From assembly GCA_019748065.1 (NCBI GenBank), contig JAIEQB010000031.1, positions 1-64,000 of the forward strand: DNA of 64,000 nucleotides, written 5' to 3'. This DNA comes from Alphaproteobacteria bacterium (GTDB taxonomy: Bacteria > Pseudomonadota > Alphaproteobacteria > UBA9655). Position numbers and translations under genes: made by a program. The notes below the pieces were generated by a model that was given only the letters and a program-made list of their open reading frames with translations, was not told where the DNA came from and made no database searches. Numbering within the stretch: position 1 is the first letter of the stretch; each line of letters opens with the position of its first letter. Shown piece by piece: positions 1 to 10,587 of this stretch.

Positions 1-1283
<1,283 letters not shown>

Positions 1284-1298
1284 TTATATTCCTTTCCT

Positions 1299-1589
1299 TT
1301 ATGCAGCAACAACGCCCATGATGTCAGATTCCTTCATCACGAGATATTCATTGCCACTAAATTTAACTTCTGTTCCAGACCACTTGCCAAAAAGAATGCG
1401 ATCTCCAACTTTAACGTCTAACGGAATCACCTTTCCATCTTCGAGGCGTGTGCCTGAGCCAATAGCGATAACTTCACCCTCAACGGGCTTTTCTTTTGCT
1501 GTGTCCGGAATGATAATTCCGCCAGCTGTTTTTTCCTCTTGTTCAATGCGTCGAACAAGAACACGGTCGTGTAATGGTCTAAATTTCAT
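1299..1589 (-). CDS. groES: 10 kDa co-chaperonin GroES
   Basis: Heptameric lid of the GroEL folding chamber. The 96 residues match the family's usual length. The N-terminus [14 protein letters not shown] is typical, and the GroEL-contacting mobile loop is visible around residues 16-32 ([12 protein letters not shown]). It is the first gene of the groES-groEL operon. Its start lies 39 bp downstream of a perfect CIRCE repeat, so HrcA repression with heat induction is expected. hrcA itself is not in the window. Confidence 0.98.
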   Translation of the reverse strand: MKFRPLHDRVLVRRIEQEEKTAGGIIIPDTAKEKPVEGEVIAIGSGTRLEDGKVIPLDVKVGDRILFGKWSGTEVKFSGNEYLVMKESDIMGVVAA

Positions 1590-1627
1590 CTTTTTTCTCC
1601 CTCTAGTTGGGACTTGTTAACATCAAA

Positions 1628-1654
1628 TTAGCACTCTCACCATGAGAGTGCTAA
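1628..1654 (-). promoter_or_regulatory. CIRCE operator (HrcA binding site) of groESL
   Basis: A perfect copy of the CIRCE consensus: TTAGCACTC, nine bases, GAGTGCTAA. It lies between the -10 box and the groES start, where bound HrcA would block transcription. The inverted repeat reads the same on both strands; strand is given for the operon it controls. Confidence 0.97.
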
Positions 1655-1656
1655 TA

Positions 1657-1685
1657 GATATAAAAGAGTAAGGGATCCGTGTCAA
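1657..1685 (-). promoter_or_regulatory. Vegetative (sigma-70 type) promoter of groESL
   Basis: On the minus strand there is a consensus -35 box TTGACA (1680-1685) and a -10 box TATATC (1657-1662) separated by exactly 17 bp. The CIRCE element follows immediately. Spacing and box quality make this a strong promoter call. Confidence 0.85.
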
Positions 1686-1704
1686 TATTTTTTAATTGGC
1701 CATT

Positions 1705-2202
1705 TTATTGAGGGCTAATGAAAGGGGTCTTCCGCTCCTGTTGAAGCTGTTCAAATTGGGCTTCGTCAAGATTAAAGCCAACGTAGACGGCAGCTTTTTT
1801 CTGGGTTGGGATTTTTTCTTGGACCTGAACAAAATTGACTTTTGTGGTTTGATCGCTCGCAAAGGCAATCTCCAAATCATGGTCAGAGCGTGATAAAACA
1901 ACTCCACCCTCATCCACAACGGCGACAAAGTAAGATGCTTGAACTGTTAGAGGCATTTTGGAAGATATAGGTCTAAAGCTTGTCGTGCGAAGGCGGAAAG
2001 TCATGTATGTATAGGCATTGTCTTGAGCACACTCAGGAATCAGGCTATCTAATTCAGTGCGAATAGGAACGCCTTCTGCCCTATCGATGGTCTTTGAAAA
2101 CTCAGCCAGAATTGCAGCTTTGGGACAGCGAACACGGTCAGAAGGAAGGGCGCATCCTCCTAAAAGAAAGCATAGAGTAAAAAGATAACTTCTTAAGGAC
2201 AC
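1705..2202 (-). CDS. Putative lipoprotein of unknown function
   Basis: 165 residues with a type II (lipoprotein) signal peptide. A charged start and hydrophobic stretch lead to the lipobox LLGGC, with the lipidated cysteine at about residue 17. This predicts a membrane-anchored periplasmic or outer-membrane lipoprotein. The mature part contains alternating hydrophobic stretches suggesting beta structure (for example TYMTFRLRTTSF and ASYFVAVVDEGGVVLS). I do not recognise the family with certainty. It overlaps the end of the CDGSH gene by 10 bp, so the two are probably co-transcribed, and it lies upstream of the groES promoter. No catalytic motif is evident. Confidence 0.75.
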   Translation of the reverse strand: MSLRSYLFTLCFLLGGCALPSDRVRCPKAAILAEFSKTIDRAEGVPIRTELDSLIPECAQDNAYTYMTFRLRTTSFRPISSKMPLTVQASYFVAVVDEGGVVLSRSDHDLEIAFASDQTTKVNFVQVQEKIPTQKKAAVYVGFNLDEAQFEQLQQERKTPFISPQ

Positions 2203-2414
2203 GCGTTATGGCTCCTGTCACAATAGGGTGGATTTTTTGTTTTCTTACACCCGCAAAGTTTTACTTTTCCGGAAATCTCAGCGGTAAAACAATGGGATTT
2301 CATGCCTGAGCCCTTATGGGCCCCATCACAAAAAGGCTGCTTTGCACTGAGGCCACAGGTGCACCAATAATACGTTTGATCTTTTTCCAGATCGAGTTCA
2401 TAAGGTTTGGTCAT
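2193..2414 (-). CDS. CDGSH-type iron-sulfur protein with two CDGSH motifs
   Basis: A small 73-residue protein with two CDGSH [2Fe-2S] motifs in tandem. The first is CTCGLSAKQPFCDGAH and the second is CGCKKTKNPPYCDRSH. Each has the C-x-C-x2-(S/T)-x3-P-x-C-D-x2-H pattern, with three cysteines and one histidine as cluster ligands. The tandem form is the bacterial relative of mitochondrial MiNT (CISD3). Such proteins are implicated in redox or Fe-S handling; the exact role here is unknown. A GGAG ribosome-binding sequence precedes the ATG. The gene overlaps the downstream lipoprotein gene. Confidence 0.93.
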   Translation of the reverse strand: MTKPYELDLEKDQTYYWCTCGLSAKQPFCDGAHKGSGMKSHCFTAEISGKVKLCGCKKTKNPPYCDRSHNACP

Positions 2415-2504
2415 GCATCACTCCATTTTCTTTTAACTTAACTAAGGATGAACCCCTCGACAAGGAAGAATCATCTATGGCACTTTTGGAGTGAGAGGAA
2501 TGAG

Positions 2505-2948
2505 ATGACACAAAAAGTTGAAATTTATACGGATGGCGCCTGTTCAGGAAATCCAGGCCCAGGAGGATGGGGCGTTATTCTACGTTATAAAAATAAGGAA
2601 AAGGAGTTGTTCGGTTTTGAGGCCATGACAACCAATAATCGAATGGAACTTAGGGCCGCCATTGAAGGAATCAAAGCCTTAACACGATCCGTTAAGATTG
2701 AAGTTTATACGGACAGTCAATATTTGAGGGATGGCATCACTAAATGGCTTTTCCAGTGGAAGAAAAATAACTGGCGTCTTTCAAACAAATCCCCCGTCAA
2801 AAACCAAGATTTGTGGGAAGAACTGGATGCCTTGACGCAAAACCATGACGTTTCTTGGCACTGGGTTCGGGGGCATTCGGGACATCCCGAAAATGAGCGT
2901 GCCGATGCTCTTGCGCGCCAAGCTATTGAAGAGGCTTTGAAAAGTTAA
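2505..2948 (+). CDS. rnhA: Ribonuclease HI
   Basis: Endonuclease that cuts RNA in RNA-DNA hybrids, acting in primer and R-loop removal. From the ATG at 2505 the protein has 147 residues, close to E. coli RnhA. I prefer this start because a GAGAGGAA ribosome-binding sequence sits just upstream; an in-frame start at 2448 would add 19 residues with no homology. The motif [16 protein letters not shown] carries the first catalytic Asp. [11 protein letters not shown] carries the Glu, YTDSQY the next Asp, and [13 protein letters not shown] the flexible His and final Asp, so the active site is complete. It converges on dsbD with a 4-bp overlap. A second RNase H (rnhB) lies at 32481. Confidence 0.97.
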   Translation: MTQKVEIYTDGACSGNPGPGGWGVILRYKNKEKELFGFEAMTTNNRMELRAAIEGIKALTRSVKIEVYTDSQYLRDGITKWLFQWKKNNWRLSNKSPVKNQDLWEELDALTQNHDVSWHWVRGHSGHPENERADALARQAIEEALKS

Positions 2949-4696
2949 TGTTTAAGTCCTGCCTTTTGAAAAACCTCCTCAACCCCAGAGATTGAGAGAA
3001 CCTCAGGTAAAGGAATTCCTTCAGGACTGTTGGGTCCAAAGACAATATTAAAAGGAATGCCGTAGCGGCCATATTTCTGGAGGAATTCAGTGATTTTAGG
3101 ATCTTGTTTTGTCCAGTCAGCCCGCATCGCGATCACCTCAGGCTGGCTGAGTAAGCTTGTAATTTTAGGATCATTTAAGACAAGGCTCTTATTGACAGCG
3201 CAGGTAACACACCACTCTGCCGTTGCATCCACAAAAACAATCTTTCCACGATTGACAAGGGCTGGAATGCCCTCAGGTTGAAAAGGCTGCCAAATATCTA
3301 AAGTTGGGGAAGATTGAGAATGTCTATCCGCAGGCGCTTTCTCAGGCGTTTGTAAAATCCAAGAAAAAGACCAAGCAATTAAGAAAAGAGGGGTTGCATA
3401 AAGCCAAGCATTGAGTGTGGGCTTATTGTGGTGCTTTATCCAAAATAGAGAGATACCAAGAAGTGCCAAAAGCGTACTCAACAAGAGCGTCACTAAAGAC
3501 AGATGGAAGCTTAAAATCCACCCAATCCAAAGGGCTGTCAGGACCAGGATGCCTCCCAGGGCTCTTTGGACCCAGATCATCCACTTCCCGGGTTTTGGTA
3601 ACACAATGATGTGCTGAGGAAGGGAGGCGAGCAAAAAGTAAGGAAATGCAAAGCCCAAGCCTAAAAAGAAAAAGACGAGAAAAATCTCACCTGTTTGCCT
3701 AGCTAAGGCAAAGCTAAGAGCGGTTCCGACGAAGGGAGCGGAGCAAGGAGTGGCGAGCAAAGTGGCAAAAACGCCCGAGAGAAAGTCTTTAACCCGTCCT
3801 TTTCCTTCATGGGTGATAAGCCATGTCCCGAAACCAGAGGGGAGGTCGATTTCAAAAATGCCCAAAAGACTTGCTGAAAAAGCAACTAAGACAAGGAAAA
3901 CAAAGAGCAAAAAGTGAGGATTTTGGAAATGAATTCCCCAGCCAAATGCCGATCCTGAAGCCTTTAAAAGAACGGTAATAAGAGCAAGAATAAGGAAGGA
4001 AGATAAAATTCCTATGCCTGTGATCACAAAACTTTGTTTGGCGTGATTGGCTGTTGCCTTTTTGGATTGTTTGACAAGAGACATCACTTTGAGAGAGAGC
4101 ACAGGCAAGACGCAGGGCATAAAATTCAGGATAAATCCTCCAAGAAGAGCGATCAGAATAAGACTAAAAAGTGAAAGGCCTTCATAAGACTTTTCCCATT
4201 TCTTCACCGCCTTAAAAACGTCATCTTCCTTATCGGTCGGAGAAAGGGTCAGAGAGAGTGTTGTATCAATAGGAACGCACATAGACGCGCATGCAAGGAG
4301 GGAAACATTTAGGTTAAGTGTAACCGGCTCCTCAATTTTCTCAGGAATTAGTTCAAAAGGAATTAGAATATTCCCTTCATAAACGTAAGAAAGTTGTTCT
4401 TGAATCTCAGTTTTTAAGGGAGGAGGCCATAAAATAGTAAAGTCCTTAAGGTTTGATGACTTATCCCAGGTGATCGTAGGCTCAAAGCCCGCCACATCTT
4501 CTCCCTGAGGTTTAGGACCATAGACGTGCCATTCGGGAGGGATTTTCATCTCAAGGCCCGCAAGAACTTTCTTGCCTTTAAGGCCTCCAGAAACCAGTTT
4601 TAGTTCAACCGGTGCTTTATCTGTAGCACCAACAAAAGATGTAAGAAGAAGAAGACAAAAGAGTCCCCCTAAAAACTTGGAAAATGGAATTTTCAT
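2945..4696 (-). CDS. dsbD: Thiol:disulfide interchange protein DsbD
   Basis: Moves reducing power from cytoplasmic thioredoxin to periplasmic thiol proteins, including cytochrome c maturation factors. Numbered from the first in-frame ATG (4708, 587 residues), there is a signal peptide and then a periplasmic alpha domain with Cys140/Cys144. The eight-helix membrane core carries the paired cysteines in FMPCVLP (Cys199) and ATPCSAP (Cys322). A C-terminal thioredoxin-like gamma domain carries AEWCVTC (Cys500/503). All three redox pairs are intact. The second ATG, at 4696, has a better-placed GAAAG ribosome-binding sequence. The gene converges with rnhA and diverges from yqgE. Confidence 0.93.
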   Translation of the reverse strand: MKIPFSKFLGGLFCLLLLTSFVGATDKAPVELKLVSGGLKGKKVLAGLEMKIPPEWHVYGPKPQGEDVAGFEPTITWDKSSNLKDFTILWPPPLKTEIQEQLSYVYEGNILIPFELIPEKIEEPVTLNLNVSLLACASMCVPIDTTLSLTLSPTDKEDDVFKAVKKWEKSYEGLSLFSLILIALLGGFILNFMPCVLPVLSLKVMSLVKQSKKATANHAKQSFVITGIGILSSFLILALITVLLKASGSAFGWGIHFQNPHFLLFVFLVLVAFSASLLGIFEIDLPSGFGTWLITHEGKGRVKDFLSGVFATLLATPCSAPFVGTALSFALARQTGEIFLVFFFLGLGFAFPYFLLASLPQHIIVLPKPGKWMIWVQRALGGILVLTALWIGWILSFHLSLVTLLLSTLLALLGISLFWIKHHNKPTLNAWLYATPLFLIAWSFSWILQTPEKAPADRHSQSSPTLDIWQPFQPEGIPALVNRGKIVFVDATAEWCVTCAVNKSLVLNDPKITSLLSQPEVIAMRADWTKQDPKITEFLQKYGRYGIPFNIVFGPNSPEGIPLPEVLSISGVEEVFQKAGLKH

Positions 4697-4749
4697 ATAA
4701 TCTTTCATTTGTAATAAAATTTTAACCCAATTTGTGTCATATATATAAT

Positions 4750-5340
4750 ATGACAGAAGAATCTAAAGCAAAACAAGAAGAACTTTCGGGATATCTCACC
4801 GGCCAGTTTTTGCTGGCTATGCCGCATATGAAAGATCCTCGGTATGAAAAAGCTGTTATTTTCATTTGTGGTCATGATGTGAATGGTGCCATGGGCCTCG
4901 TCATTAATAAACATTTAGGGGATTTAACCCTTAAAGGACTTTTAGATTACTTGAATCTTTCACAAGAAGCAATAAAAAGAGACCTACCTATATTTTTTGG
5001 AGGTCCAGTGGATTCCGGCCGTGGTTTTGTCCTTCACTCTAATGATTTTACGCACCCTGGAACCGTTTCTTTGGGAAAAAATATTTCCCTGACAGCAACG
5101 GTAGATATTTTACAGTCGATTGCTGAAGGCGGAGGGCCGAAGAATTGTCTTCTGGCCATGGGTTACGTTGGTTGGGCTCCAGGTCAATTAGATGCAGAAC
5201 TTCATAGTAATAAATGGCTTCAAATTGAAGCCGATCCTGATCTTCTCTTTGACGTCCCAGTAGAAAAAAGATGGGCGAGAGCCATTGCAAAGTTGGGGGT
5301 GACGCCCGAAGCTTTATCAGAGGATTTTGGTCAAGCCTAA
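4750..5340 (+). CDS. YqgE/AlgH family protein (UPF0301)
   Basis: A conserved bacterial protein of unknown biochemical function; the family includes E. coli YqgE and Pseudomonas AlgH. About 196 residues from the ATG at 4750. Recognisable features are the N-terminal YLTGQFLLAMPHM, FICGHDVNGAMGLVINK, FFGGPVDSGRGFVLH and the C-terminal LGYVGWAPGQL-like stretch (here MGYVGWAPGQLDAEL). The divergent arrangement with dsbD leaves only a short shared control region. It converges with truA and the stop codons overlap by 4 bp. A longer in-frame start exists at 4732, but the residues it adds do not fit the family. Confidence 0.9.
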   Translation: MTEESKAKQEELSGYLTGQFLLAMPHMKDPRYEKAVIFICGHDVNGAMGLVINKHLGDLTLKGLLDYLNLSQEAIKRDLPIFFGGPVDSGRGFVLHSNDFTHPGTVSLGKNISLTATVDILQSIAEGGGPKNCLLAMGYVGWAPGQLDAELHSNKWLQIEADPDLLFDVPVEKRWARAIAKLGVTPEALSEDFGQA

Positions 5341-6074
5341 AAGTCAATTTTTGTTAAGTAAAGGCCATGGGCGGGGGCAGTAGGGCCGGCAACCCTTCTA
5401 TCTTTGGCTTCAAGGATTTCTTGCATCTTTTCTGGCGCCCAAGCCCCCTCACCAATACGTTTTAAAGTTCCGACTATATTGCGGACTTGATGGTGAAGAA
5501 ATGAACGTGCACTTGTTTTAACAAAGATTTTCTCCCCTCCCTTTTCGATGGAAAGATGATCCAATGTCTTTAGGGGGGATTTAGCTTGACACCGGCTATC
5601 CCGAAAGGATGAAAAATCATGGTAACCGATTAGGGCGGAAGCTGCATCGGTCATGGCCGTAATAGATAAGGGTCTAATCACCCACCAAGCACGGGTTTCT
5701 TCGAGGGCAGACGGGGCCCTTCGATTTAAAATAACATATTCATAGGAGCGCTTTTTTGCTGAAAAACGGGCATGAAAATCGGAGGAAACTTCTTCCACAT
5801 TTACAATACTAATCGGAACGTTTCGCAGACGCTTATTCATAGCGCCTTGAATTGCCAAAGGCTCATAGGGCTTGAAAATATCCACATGAGCTACCTGCCC
5901 TTGAGCATGAACTCCTGCATCGGTGCGACCGCTACCCCAGATCGTGACGGGACTTCCTAAGAAATCATAAAAAGTCTCTTCAAGAATACCTTGAACCGTA
6001 AGAAGGTTTTCTTGGCGCTGCCATCCTGAAAAAGGAGGGCCTTCATATTCAATGGTGAGTTTAAATCGTGTCAT
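5337..6074 (-). CDS. truA: tRNA pseudouridine(38-40) synthase TruA
   Basis: Converts U38-U40 of the tRNA anticodon stem-loop to pseudouridine. At 245 residues it is of normal length. The catalytic aspartate is Asp52 in GSGRTDAGVHAQGQ. FSSFRDSRCQAKSP and SFLHHQVRNIVGTL in the C-terminal half are family signatures. The start overlaps the end of fmt by 14 bp, giving a compact def-fmt-truA gene string on the minus strand, a common alphaproteobacterial arrangement of translation genes. Confidence 0.97.
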   Translation of the reverse strand: MTRFKLTIEYEGPPFSGWQRQENLLTVQGILEETFYDFLGSPVTIWGSGRTDAGVHAQGQVAHVDIFKPYEPLAIQGAMNKRLRNVPISIVNVEEVSSDFHARFSAKKRSYEYVILNRRAPSALEETRAWWVIRPLSITAMTDAASALIGYHDFSSFRDSRCQAKSPLKTLDHLSIEKGGEKIFVKTSARSFLHHQVRNIVGTLKRIGEGAWAPEKMQEILEAKDRRVAGPTAPAHGLYLTKIDF

Positions 6075-7008
6075 GGGGGAGGTATTTTGAGAGGAATTGA
6101 TATCCTCTTAAAAATTCATCGGTAGATAAGGGCGCTTTCCCAATTTTCTGAACCTTGAGGGGGCGTAAGGCTCCTTCTTTGCAGGTAATAGTAAGTCTCT
6201 CATCGATAATGGTTCCAGGGGCCTCTGAGAAGGAACCGGCAACAATTTCGGCTTCTAACACTTTAATGCGATCTCTTCCCACGTCAAACCAAGTGCCAGG
6301 CCAAGGATTTAACGCGCGAATTTGCTGATCGAGGGTGGATGCAGGTAAATTCCAGTTTAAGAGTCCTTCCGACTTTTCAAGTTTTTTTGCGTAAGTCACC
6401 CCTTCTTTGGGTTGAGGTATGGGCTTTATTTTTCCATCGAGATAAGCTGGAAGAATTTTCAAAAGGGTTTCTGCGCCTAATGTAGCTAGTTTTTCAAAGA
6501 GAAAAGGGGTTGTCATCTCTGGAGTCAAAGCCATTTTTTTCATCGATACAATGTCTCCTGTATCGAGGCCTATGTCCATTTTCATAATTGTGACGCCCGT
6601 TTCCTTATCCCCTTCAAGGATAGCCCGTTGAATGGGGGCTGCGCCTCGCCAACGGGGTAAGAGAGAAGCATGAACGTTAAGGGCTCCTTTTTTAGGAGCA
6701 TCCAGAATTTCCTTTGGTAAAATAAGACCATAGGCAGCAACGATGGCTATATCCAAGTTCAAAGCTTGCCATTCTTCTTGAGCTTCTTCTGTCTTGAGGG
6801 TTTTAGGGCAAAAAACGGCGAGGTGGTGGTCTTCCGCAAATTTTTGGACGGGGCTTGGAATGATTTTATATCCCCTCCCGACGGGTCGTGGGGGTTGGGT
6901 ATAGACGCCCACAATTGAATAGGAAGCCTCGAAGAGGGCTTGAAGGATTTTGAGAGCAAAATCAGGAGTTCCCATAAAACCAATGCGTGGGGGAGGATTG
7001 GGGGCCAT
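6061..7008 (-). CDS. fmt: Methionyl-tRNA formyltransferase
   Basis: Transfers a formyl group from 10-formyl-tetrahydrofolate to initiator Met-tRNA. 315 residues. The N-terminal formyltransferase fold begins RIGFMGTPDFALK. The active-site segment NVHASLLPRWRGAAPIQ supplies Asn111 and His113, and GLDTGD supplies Asp149. A C-terminal tRNA-binding OB-like domain follows (ALNPWPGTWFDVG onward). It lies 3 bp downstream of def and overlaps truA, so the pair for formylation and deformylation is co-transcribed. Confidence 0.97.
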   Translation of the reverse strand: MAPNPPPRIGFMGTPDFALKILQALFEASYSIVGVYTQPPRPVGRGYKIIPSPVQKFAEDHHLAVFCPKTLKTEEAQEEWQALNLDIAIVAAYGLILPKEILDAPKKGALNVHASLLPRWRGAAPIQRAILEGDKETGVTIMKMDIGLDTGDIVSMKKMALTPEMTTPFLFEKLATLGAETLLKILPAYLDGKIKPIPQPKEGVTYAKKLEKSEGLLNWNLPASTLDQQIRALNPWPGTWFDVGRDRIKVLEAEIVAGSFSEAPGTIIDERLTITCKEGALRPLKVQKIGKAPLSTDEFLRGYQFLSKYLPHDTI

Positions 7009-7011
7009 AAA

Positions 7012-7527
7012 CTACCTTTGCTTACGTTTTATTTTAGTGAGCTTACTCAAAATTAAATTTCGCTTTAGGGAGGAAAGATGCTCAATATATAAAATGCCGT
7101 TCAGATGGTCAATTTCATGCTGGATACAATCAGCCATAAGTCCACTGACGTCTAAGGTCATTTTCTGGTTATTTTCATCTAGATAGGTGACGCCAACCTC
7201 TAAAGGTCGAATCACATTTCCAGAAAAATTGGGAACAGAAAGGCAAGCTTCTGCAGTCGTTTGGGTTGTAGAAGAAAACCAGGTTAATTCTGGATTTGCC
7301 ATAAATAGGGGTTTAGGGGAGATGCTATGTTTATCCCCTAAATCAATTGCAATAACTCTTTGATGAATACCTGTTTGAACAGCTGCAATTCCGACCCCAT
7401 TGTTATCATAAAGTGTCTCTAAAAGGCTATCCATGAGTTTTCGAACAGAAGTATCAACCTTTTCGACAGGAAGGGATTTCATGGTAAGACGAGGGTCTGG
7501 TGCAGTTAAAATTTCTAAAATTGCCAT
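7012..7527 (-). CDS. def: Peptide deformylase
   Basis: Metalloenzyme that removes the formyl group from nascent proteins. 171 residues with all three class motifs. Motif 1 is GVGIAAVQ (44-51). Motif 2 is EACLSVP, with metal-binding Cys95. Motif 3 is QHEIDH, with His137, Glu138 and His141. Motif 2 has Ala where most enzymes have Gly (EGCLS), an accepted natural variant. It precedes fmt in the same transcription unit. It is a functional-looking enzyme rather than a degenerate paralogue. Confidence 0.97.
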   Translation of the reverse strand: MAILEILTAPDPRLTMKSLPVEKVDTSVRKLMDSLLETLYDNNGVGIAAVQTGIHQRVIAIDLGDKHSISPKPLFMANPELTWFSSTTQTTAEACLSVPNFSGNVIRPLEVGVTYLDENNQKMTLDVSGLMADCIQHEIDHLNGILYIEHLSSLKRNLILSKLTKIKRKQR

Positions 7528-7629
7528 TTCAAATACCTAAGGGGGTCATCTAAAAAATACTTTATTCATAAGTAATTTACATAATCAAAGAAATAAATAA
7601 ATGCAAGACCTTGAGAACATAAATAAATT

Positions 7630-8280
7630 TTAAAATTCAACAGAAACCCGTTGTGTACCAGAAACTTTTGGGTGGGCCTCTGTCTCAAAATAGATTTTTT
7701 CGCCAGGCAAGAGGGAGTTCTCTGATAAACGGTGATTCCAAGAATCCAATACACATTCTTTTCCCAATTGTTCCTTACAGTTTGGATGAGAAGAATCACC
7801 AAGTAGTTTAACTTTTAAAGGCGGGATTTGGCGCACTTGAGTCGAGTTATTGATAATATCGCCCGAAATTTGGAGTATTTCGTCAGATCCTTCCATGTGA
7901 AGGAGAGAGGACGTATTAAAAATGGAAAGATCTGCGCCAGGGTGGTTTATCCGTAATCCAATAAGGTTATAAAATTTTTCTGCTTGCGGCCAGTATGTGA
8001 TTACATGTTCTCGTCCAAAACTTAAGAGATATATTCCTAAAAGGAAAAAGGAAAAACTGAAAAACCAAAACTTCCAGAAACTTTTCTTTTCAAAGGAAGT
8101 GCGTGGTTCAATAAAAATATCTCCAGTTTCCCGTAAAGGAAGAATAGGCAATGTCTCTTCTAGAGGGGCTTGAAACCAAATATGCTGACACGCAACACAG
8201 CGAACTTGCCTCCCCTCTCGTGGGAGCAAATTATCATCGAGCATATACCTCTTTGCACACGTTGGGCAGGTAATGATCAT
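7630..8280 (-). CDS. MJ0042-type zinc-ribbon membrane protein
   Basis: 216 residues. The N-terminus is an MJ0042 zinc ribbon, with Cys5/Cys8 in CPTC and Cys28/Cys31 in CVAC. A basic/polar linker follows, then one membrane helix around residues 74-93 (FWFFSFSFFLLGIYLLSF), then a periplasmic domain of about 120 residues rich in beta structure. In alphaproteobacteria such proteins commonly sit divergent from ftsEX, as here. No enzymatic motif is seen; the function is unknown, and a cell-envelope sensor or adaptor role is only a guess. Confidence 0.85.
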   Translation of the reverse strand: MIITCPTCAKRYMLDDNLLPREGRQVRCVACQHIWFQAPLEETLPILPLRETGDIFIEPRTSFEKKSFWKFWFFSFSFFLLGIYLLSFGREHVITYWPQAEKFYNLIGLRINHPGADLSIFNTSSLLHMEGSDEILQISGDIINNSTQVRQIPPLKVKLLGDSSHPNCKEQLGKECVLDSWNHRLSENSLLPGEKIYFETEAHPKVSGTQRVSVEF

Positions 8281-8396
8281 AGAATGAAACCTCTTACATA
8301 TTATCTACTTTGGTTATATGCTCTTTATATAAACGGTGCAAGCTGGACGATGTTTTCGTTTTGTGCCATTTTGTTTTTTCATTTTAAAAAGGATTG

Positions 8397-9092
8397 ATGA
8401 TTGTGTCAGAAGTGATTGGCGAATTATTAGGTGTAGGCCATCAATACGATGAGGGGCCTGAGATTTTCAAGGGAGTCAGTTTTTGTATTGAAAAGGGGTC
8501 TTTTCGTTTTATTACGGGACTGAGCGGTTCTGGAAAATCTTCTCTTCTTAAGATATTGTATTTAGGCCTTAAGCCAAAGTGGGGAAGCGTTAAGCTTTTT
8601 GGCAAAGATACTTTTCAGATAAAACCGACTCTTCTGCCCCTTCTTCGCCAAAAGATCGGTGTGGTCTTTCAAGAATTTAACCTTTTGGATCACTTGACTG
8701 TTATCGATAATGTTTCTCTTCCCTTAAGAGTACGCGGCATTGACATAAAGCAGAGTTATAAGCATGCAGGAGAACTTTTGGAATGGGTTGGGCTTGGGGA
8801 TTGTTTGAAGGCCTATCCCCCTTCCCTTTCAGGAGGGCAAAAGCAAAGGGCCGCTATAGCACGGGCTGTCATTACGCGTCCGCAACTTCTTTTAGCGGAT
8901 GAACCAACGGGAAATGTAGATGATGAAATGGCAACCAAGCTCCTTTGTCTTTTTGAAGAATTAAATAAAACGGGAACAGCGGTTCTTATCACAACTCACA
9001 ACCAACGCATTTTGAAGAAATTTCCATACCCTCAGCTTGCTCTGAAGGAAGGAACTGTATTTCAACTACCAATAGAAAAGAAGGCTTCATGA
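8397..9092 (+). CDS. ftsE: Cell-division ATP-binding protein FtsE
   Basis: ABC-type ATPase that, with FtsX, controls septal peptidoglycan hydrolases. About 231 residues from the ATG at 8397, preceded by AAAAAGGATTG; an overlapping TTG at 8394 is a weaker start. Walker A is GLSGSGKSS, the Q-loop is FQEFNLLDHLT, the signature is LSGGQKQR, and Walker B is LLLADEPTGN. All are intact. Its stop overlaps the ftsX start (ATGA), so the two are translationally coupled. Confidence 0.94.
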   Translation: MIVSEVIGELLGVGHQYDEGPEIFKGVSFCIEKGSFRFITGLSGSGKSSLLKILYLGLKPKWGSVKLFGKDTFQIKPTLLPLLRQKIGVVFQEFNLLDHLTVIDNVSLPLRVRGIDIKQSYKHAGELLEWVGLGDCLKAYPPSLSGGQKQRAAIARAVITRPQLLLADEPTGNVDDEMATKLLCLFEELNKTGTAVLITTHNQRILKKFPYPQLALKEGTVFQLPIEKKAS

Positions 9093-9958
9093 ATAAAGAT
9101 CAAGATTTACCTCTAAGAAATGATATTGCTGCCCGTTTTGTTCCGAAAATCATCATTTTAATGGTGTATCTTGGAACCCTTTGTTCTACCTTTACTTTTT
9201 TTATGATTCATTCAACTCTCCTTTGGGAAGAAAAGCTGACGACCCATCTTTCTATGGAAATTCCCTTCTTTTCTGATGCTTCTAGCAAGGATCTTCAAAC
9301 CCGGGTTACCGACCTTTTGCAAAAAACCCCTGGCATTAATAAAGTTGAAGTCGTTCCAAAGGCGGAGATGCAAACGCTTTTTCATTCTCTTTTGGGAGAG
9401 GGCACAAATGTAGATACATTTTCTCTTCCTGCCATCGTTGACGTTTCTTTAAATAAGGGAGACGCTTTTGATGTGGATAATTTAGAGACGCAATTGAAAG
9501 CCATCTCTCCTTTAATACAGCTTATTGATCATCGTCTTTGGCAGAGCCAAGTTTCAAACTTACTTTTTACCAGCACCTCTCTTGCACTTCTCTTAACGTT
9601 CCTTATTTTATGCTCGACTCTTGTGACAACATTTTTTGCAACACGAACAAGTCTTCTGATTCATCGTAAAATTGTTGAGGTTTTAAGCTTAATTGGTGCA
9701 ACACCTTCTTATATTGCCAAGCAATTTCAACGCAATACCTTTAAGCAAGGGCTTTTTGCAAGTTCCATTGGAGCTTTCTTAGCTTTTTTAACGTTTTTAG
9801 GAATCTATTTTCTTTTGGAAAATGTAGGGCAGACCTTTATTGTAAAGACGTCATTCTTTTTTGAAGTGCTTGCTATTTTTATTTTAGTTCCTTTTATTAC
9901 CTCATTTTTTATGATGTTATCTGCACGTAGAGCCGTTATGAAGGCTCTGTGTTCATAA
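9089..9958 (+). CDS. ftsX: Cell-division membrane protein FtsX
   Basis: Membrane partner of FtsE. 289 residues with the expected four-helix layout. TM1 lies near residues 22-44. A periplasmic domain of roughly 110 residues follows, then TM2 (around LLFTSTSLALLLTFLIL), and then TM3 and TM4 in the C-terminal third. The FtsX/MacB-type segment VEVLSLIGATPSYIAKQF lies between TM2 and TM3. The sequence is divergent, as FtsX usually is; the call rests on topology plus the overlap with ftsE. Confidence 0.92.
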   Translation: MNKDQDLPLRNDIAARFVPKIIILMVYLGTLCSTFTFFMIHSTLLWEEKLTTHLSMEIPFFSDASSKDLQTRVTDLLQKTPGINKVEVVPKAEMQTLFHSLLGEGTNVDTFSLPAIVDVSLNKGDAFDVDNLETQLKAISPLIQLIDHRLWQSQVSNLLFTSTSLALLLTFLILCSTLVTTFFATRTSLLIHRKIVEVLSLIGATPSYIAKQFQRNTFKQGLFASSIGAFLAFLTFLGIYFLLENVGQTFIVKTSFFFEVLAIFILVPFITSFFMMLSARRAVMKALCS

Positions 9959-9972
9959 GTTTATGAGGGACT

Positions 9973-10587
9973 ATGGTAAAGTATACTTTGCTCTATGGAT
10001 TAAGGTTCTTAATTGTTCTCTCAATTGGTGCAAGTTTGTGGCTTACGGGTCTTGTTCTTTTTACAAAGATGATTCCCTCTATGCCTCAACCAGCCATCAG
10101 TTCAACTGATGGTATTGTTATATTTACGGGAGGAGGAACACGTTTAAAGGAAGCTCTGGTTCTTTTTGAACAAGAAAAGGGGAAGTATTTACTTATCTCA
10201 GGGGTAAACCCGGAATCGGAAATTTCTACTTTACTAAGTCAAATTCCTTTAAAAGAGAGAATAACTTTGGGGTATGAAGCGCTTGATACTTTAGGAAATG
10301 CTGAGGAAACAGCCAATTGGGTTCATCGCAATAATATAAAATCTTTAATTCTGATTACATCAAATTATCATATGCCACGGAGCCTTTTAGAGCTTCGACA
10401 TTTAGTTCCAAATGTGGAAATTTGCCCCCATCCCGTGGTAGGAGAAGCCTTTTTACAACCTAAATGGTGGCTCGAGCCACCCACCCTGCGTCTTGTTCTT
10501 CAAGAATATAATAAGTTTCTTTTTGCTTTAATGAGGCGGGCTGTTGAAGATATTCAGAGCTTTTTCAAAGCCGAAGAGAAACCATAA
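9973..10587 (+). CDS. DUF218 (YdcF/SanA/ElyC-like) membrane protein
   Basis: 204 residues. One N-terminal membrane helix (residues about 10-32) is followed by a DUF218 domain. Visible signatures are GIVIFTGGGTRLKEAL, KYLLISGV, LGNAEETANWV and LILITSNYHMPRSLLEL. Relatives such as ElyC and SanA influence peptidoglycan or envelope permeability, but the reaction is unknown. The gene lies between ftsX and plsC, and its stop overlaps the plsC start by 1 bp, so it belongs to the same envelope-assembly operon. Confidence 0.9.
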   Translation: MVKYTLLYGLRFLIVLSIGASLWLTGLVLFTKMIPSMPQPAISSTDGIVIFTGGGTRLKEALVLFEQEKGKYLLISGVNPESEISTLLSQIPLKERITLGYEALDTLGNAEETANWVHRNNIKSLILITSNYHMPRSLLELRHLVPNVEICPHPVVGEAFLQPKWWLEPPTLRLVLQEYNKFLFALMRRAVEDIQSFFKAEEKP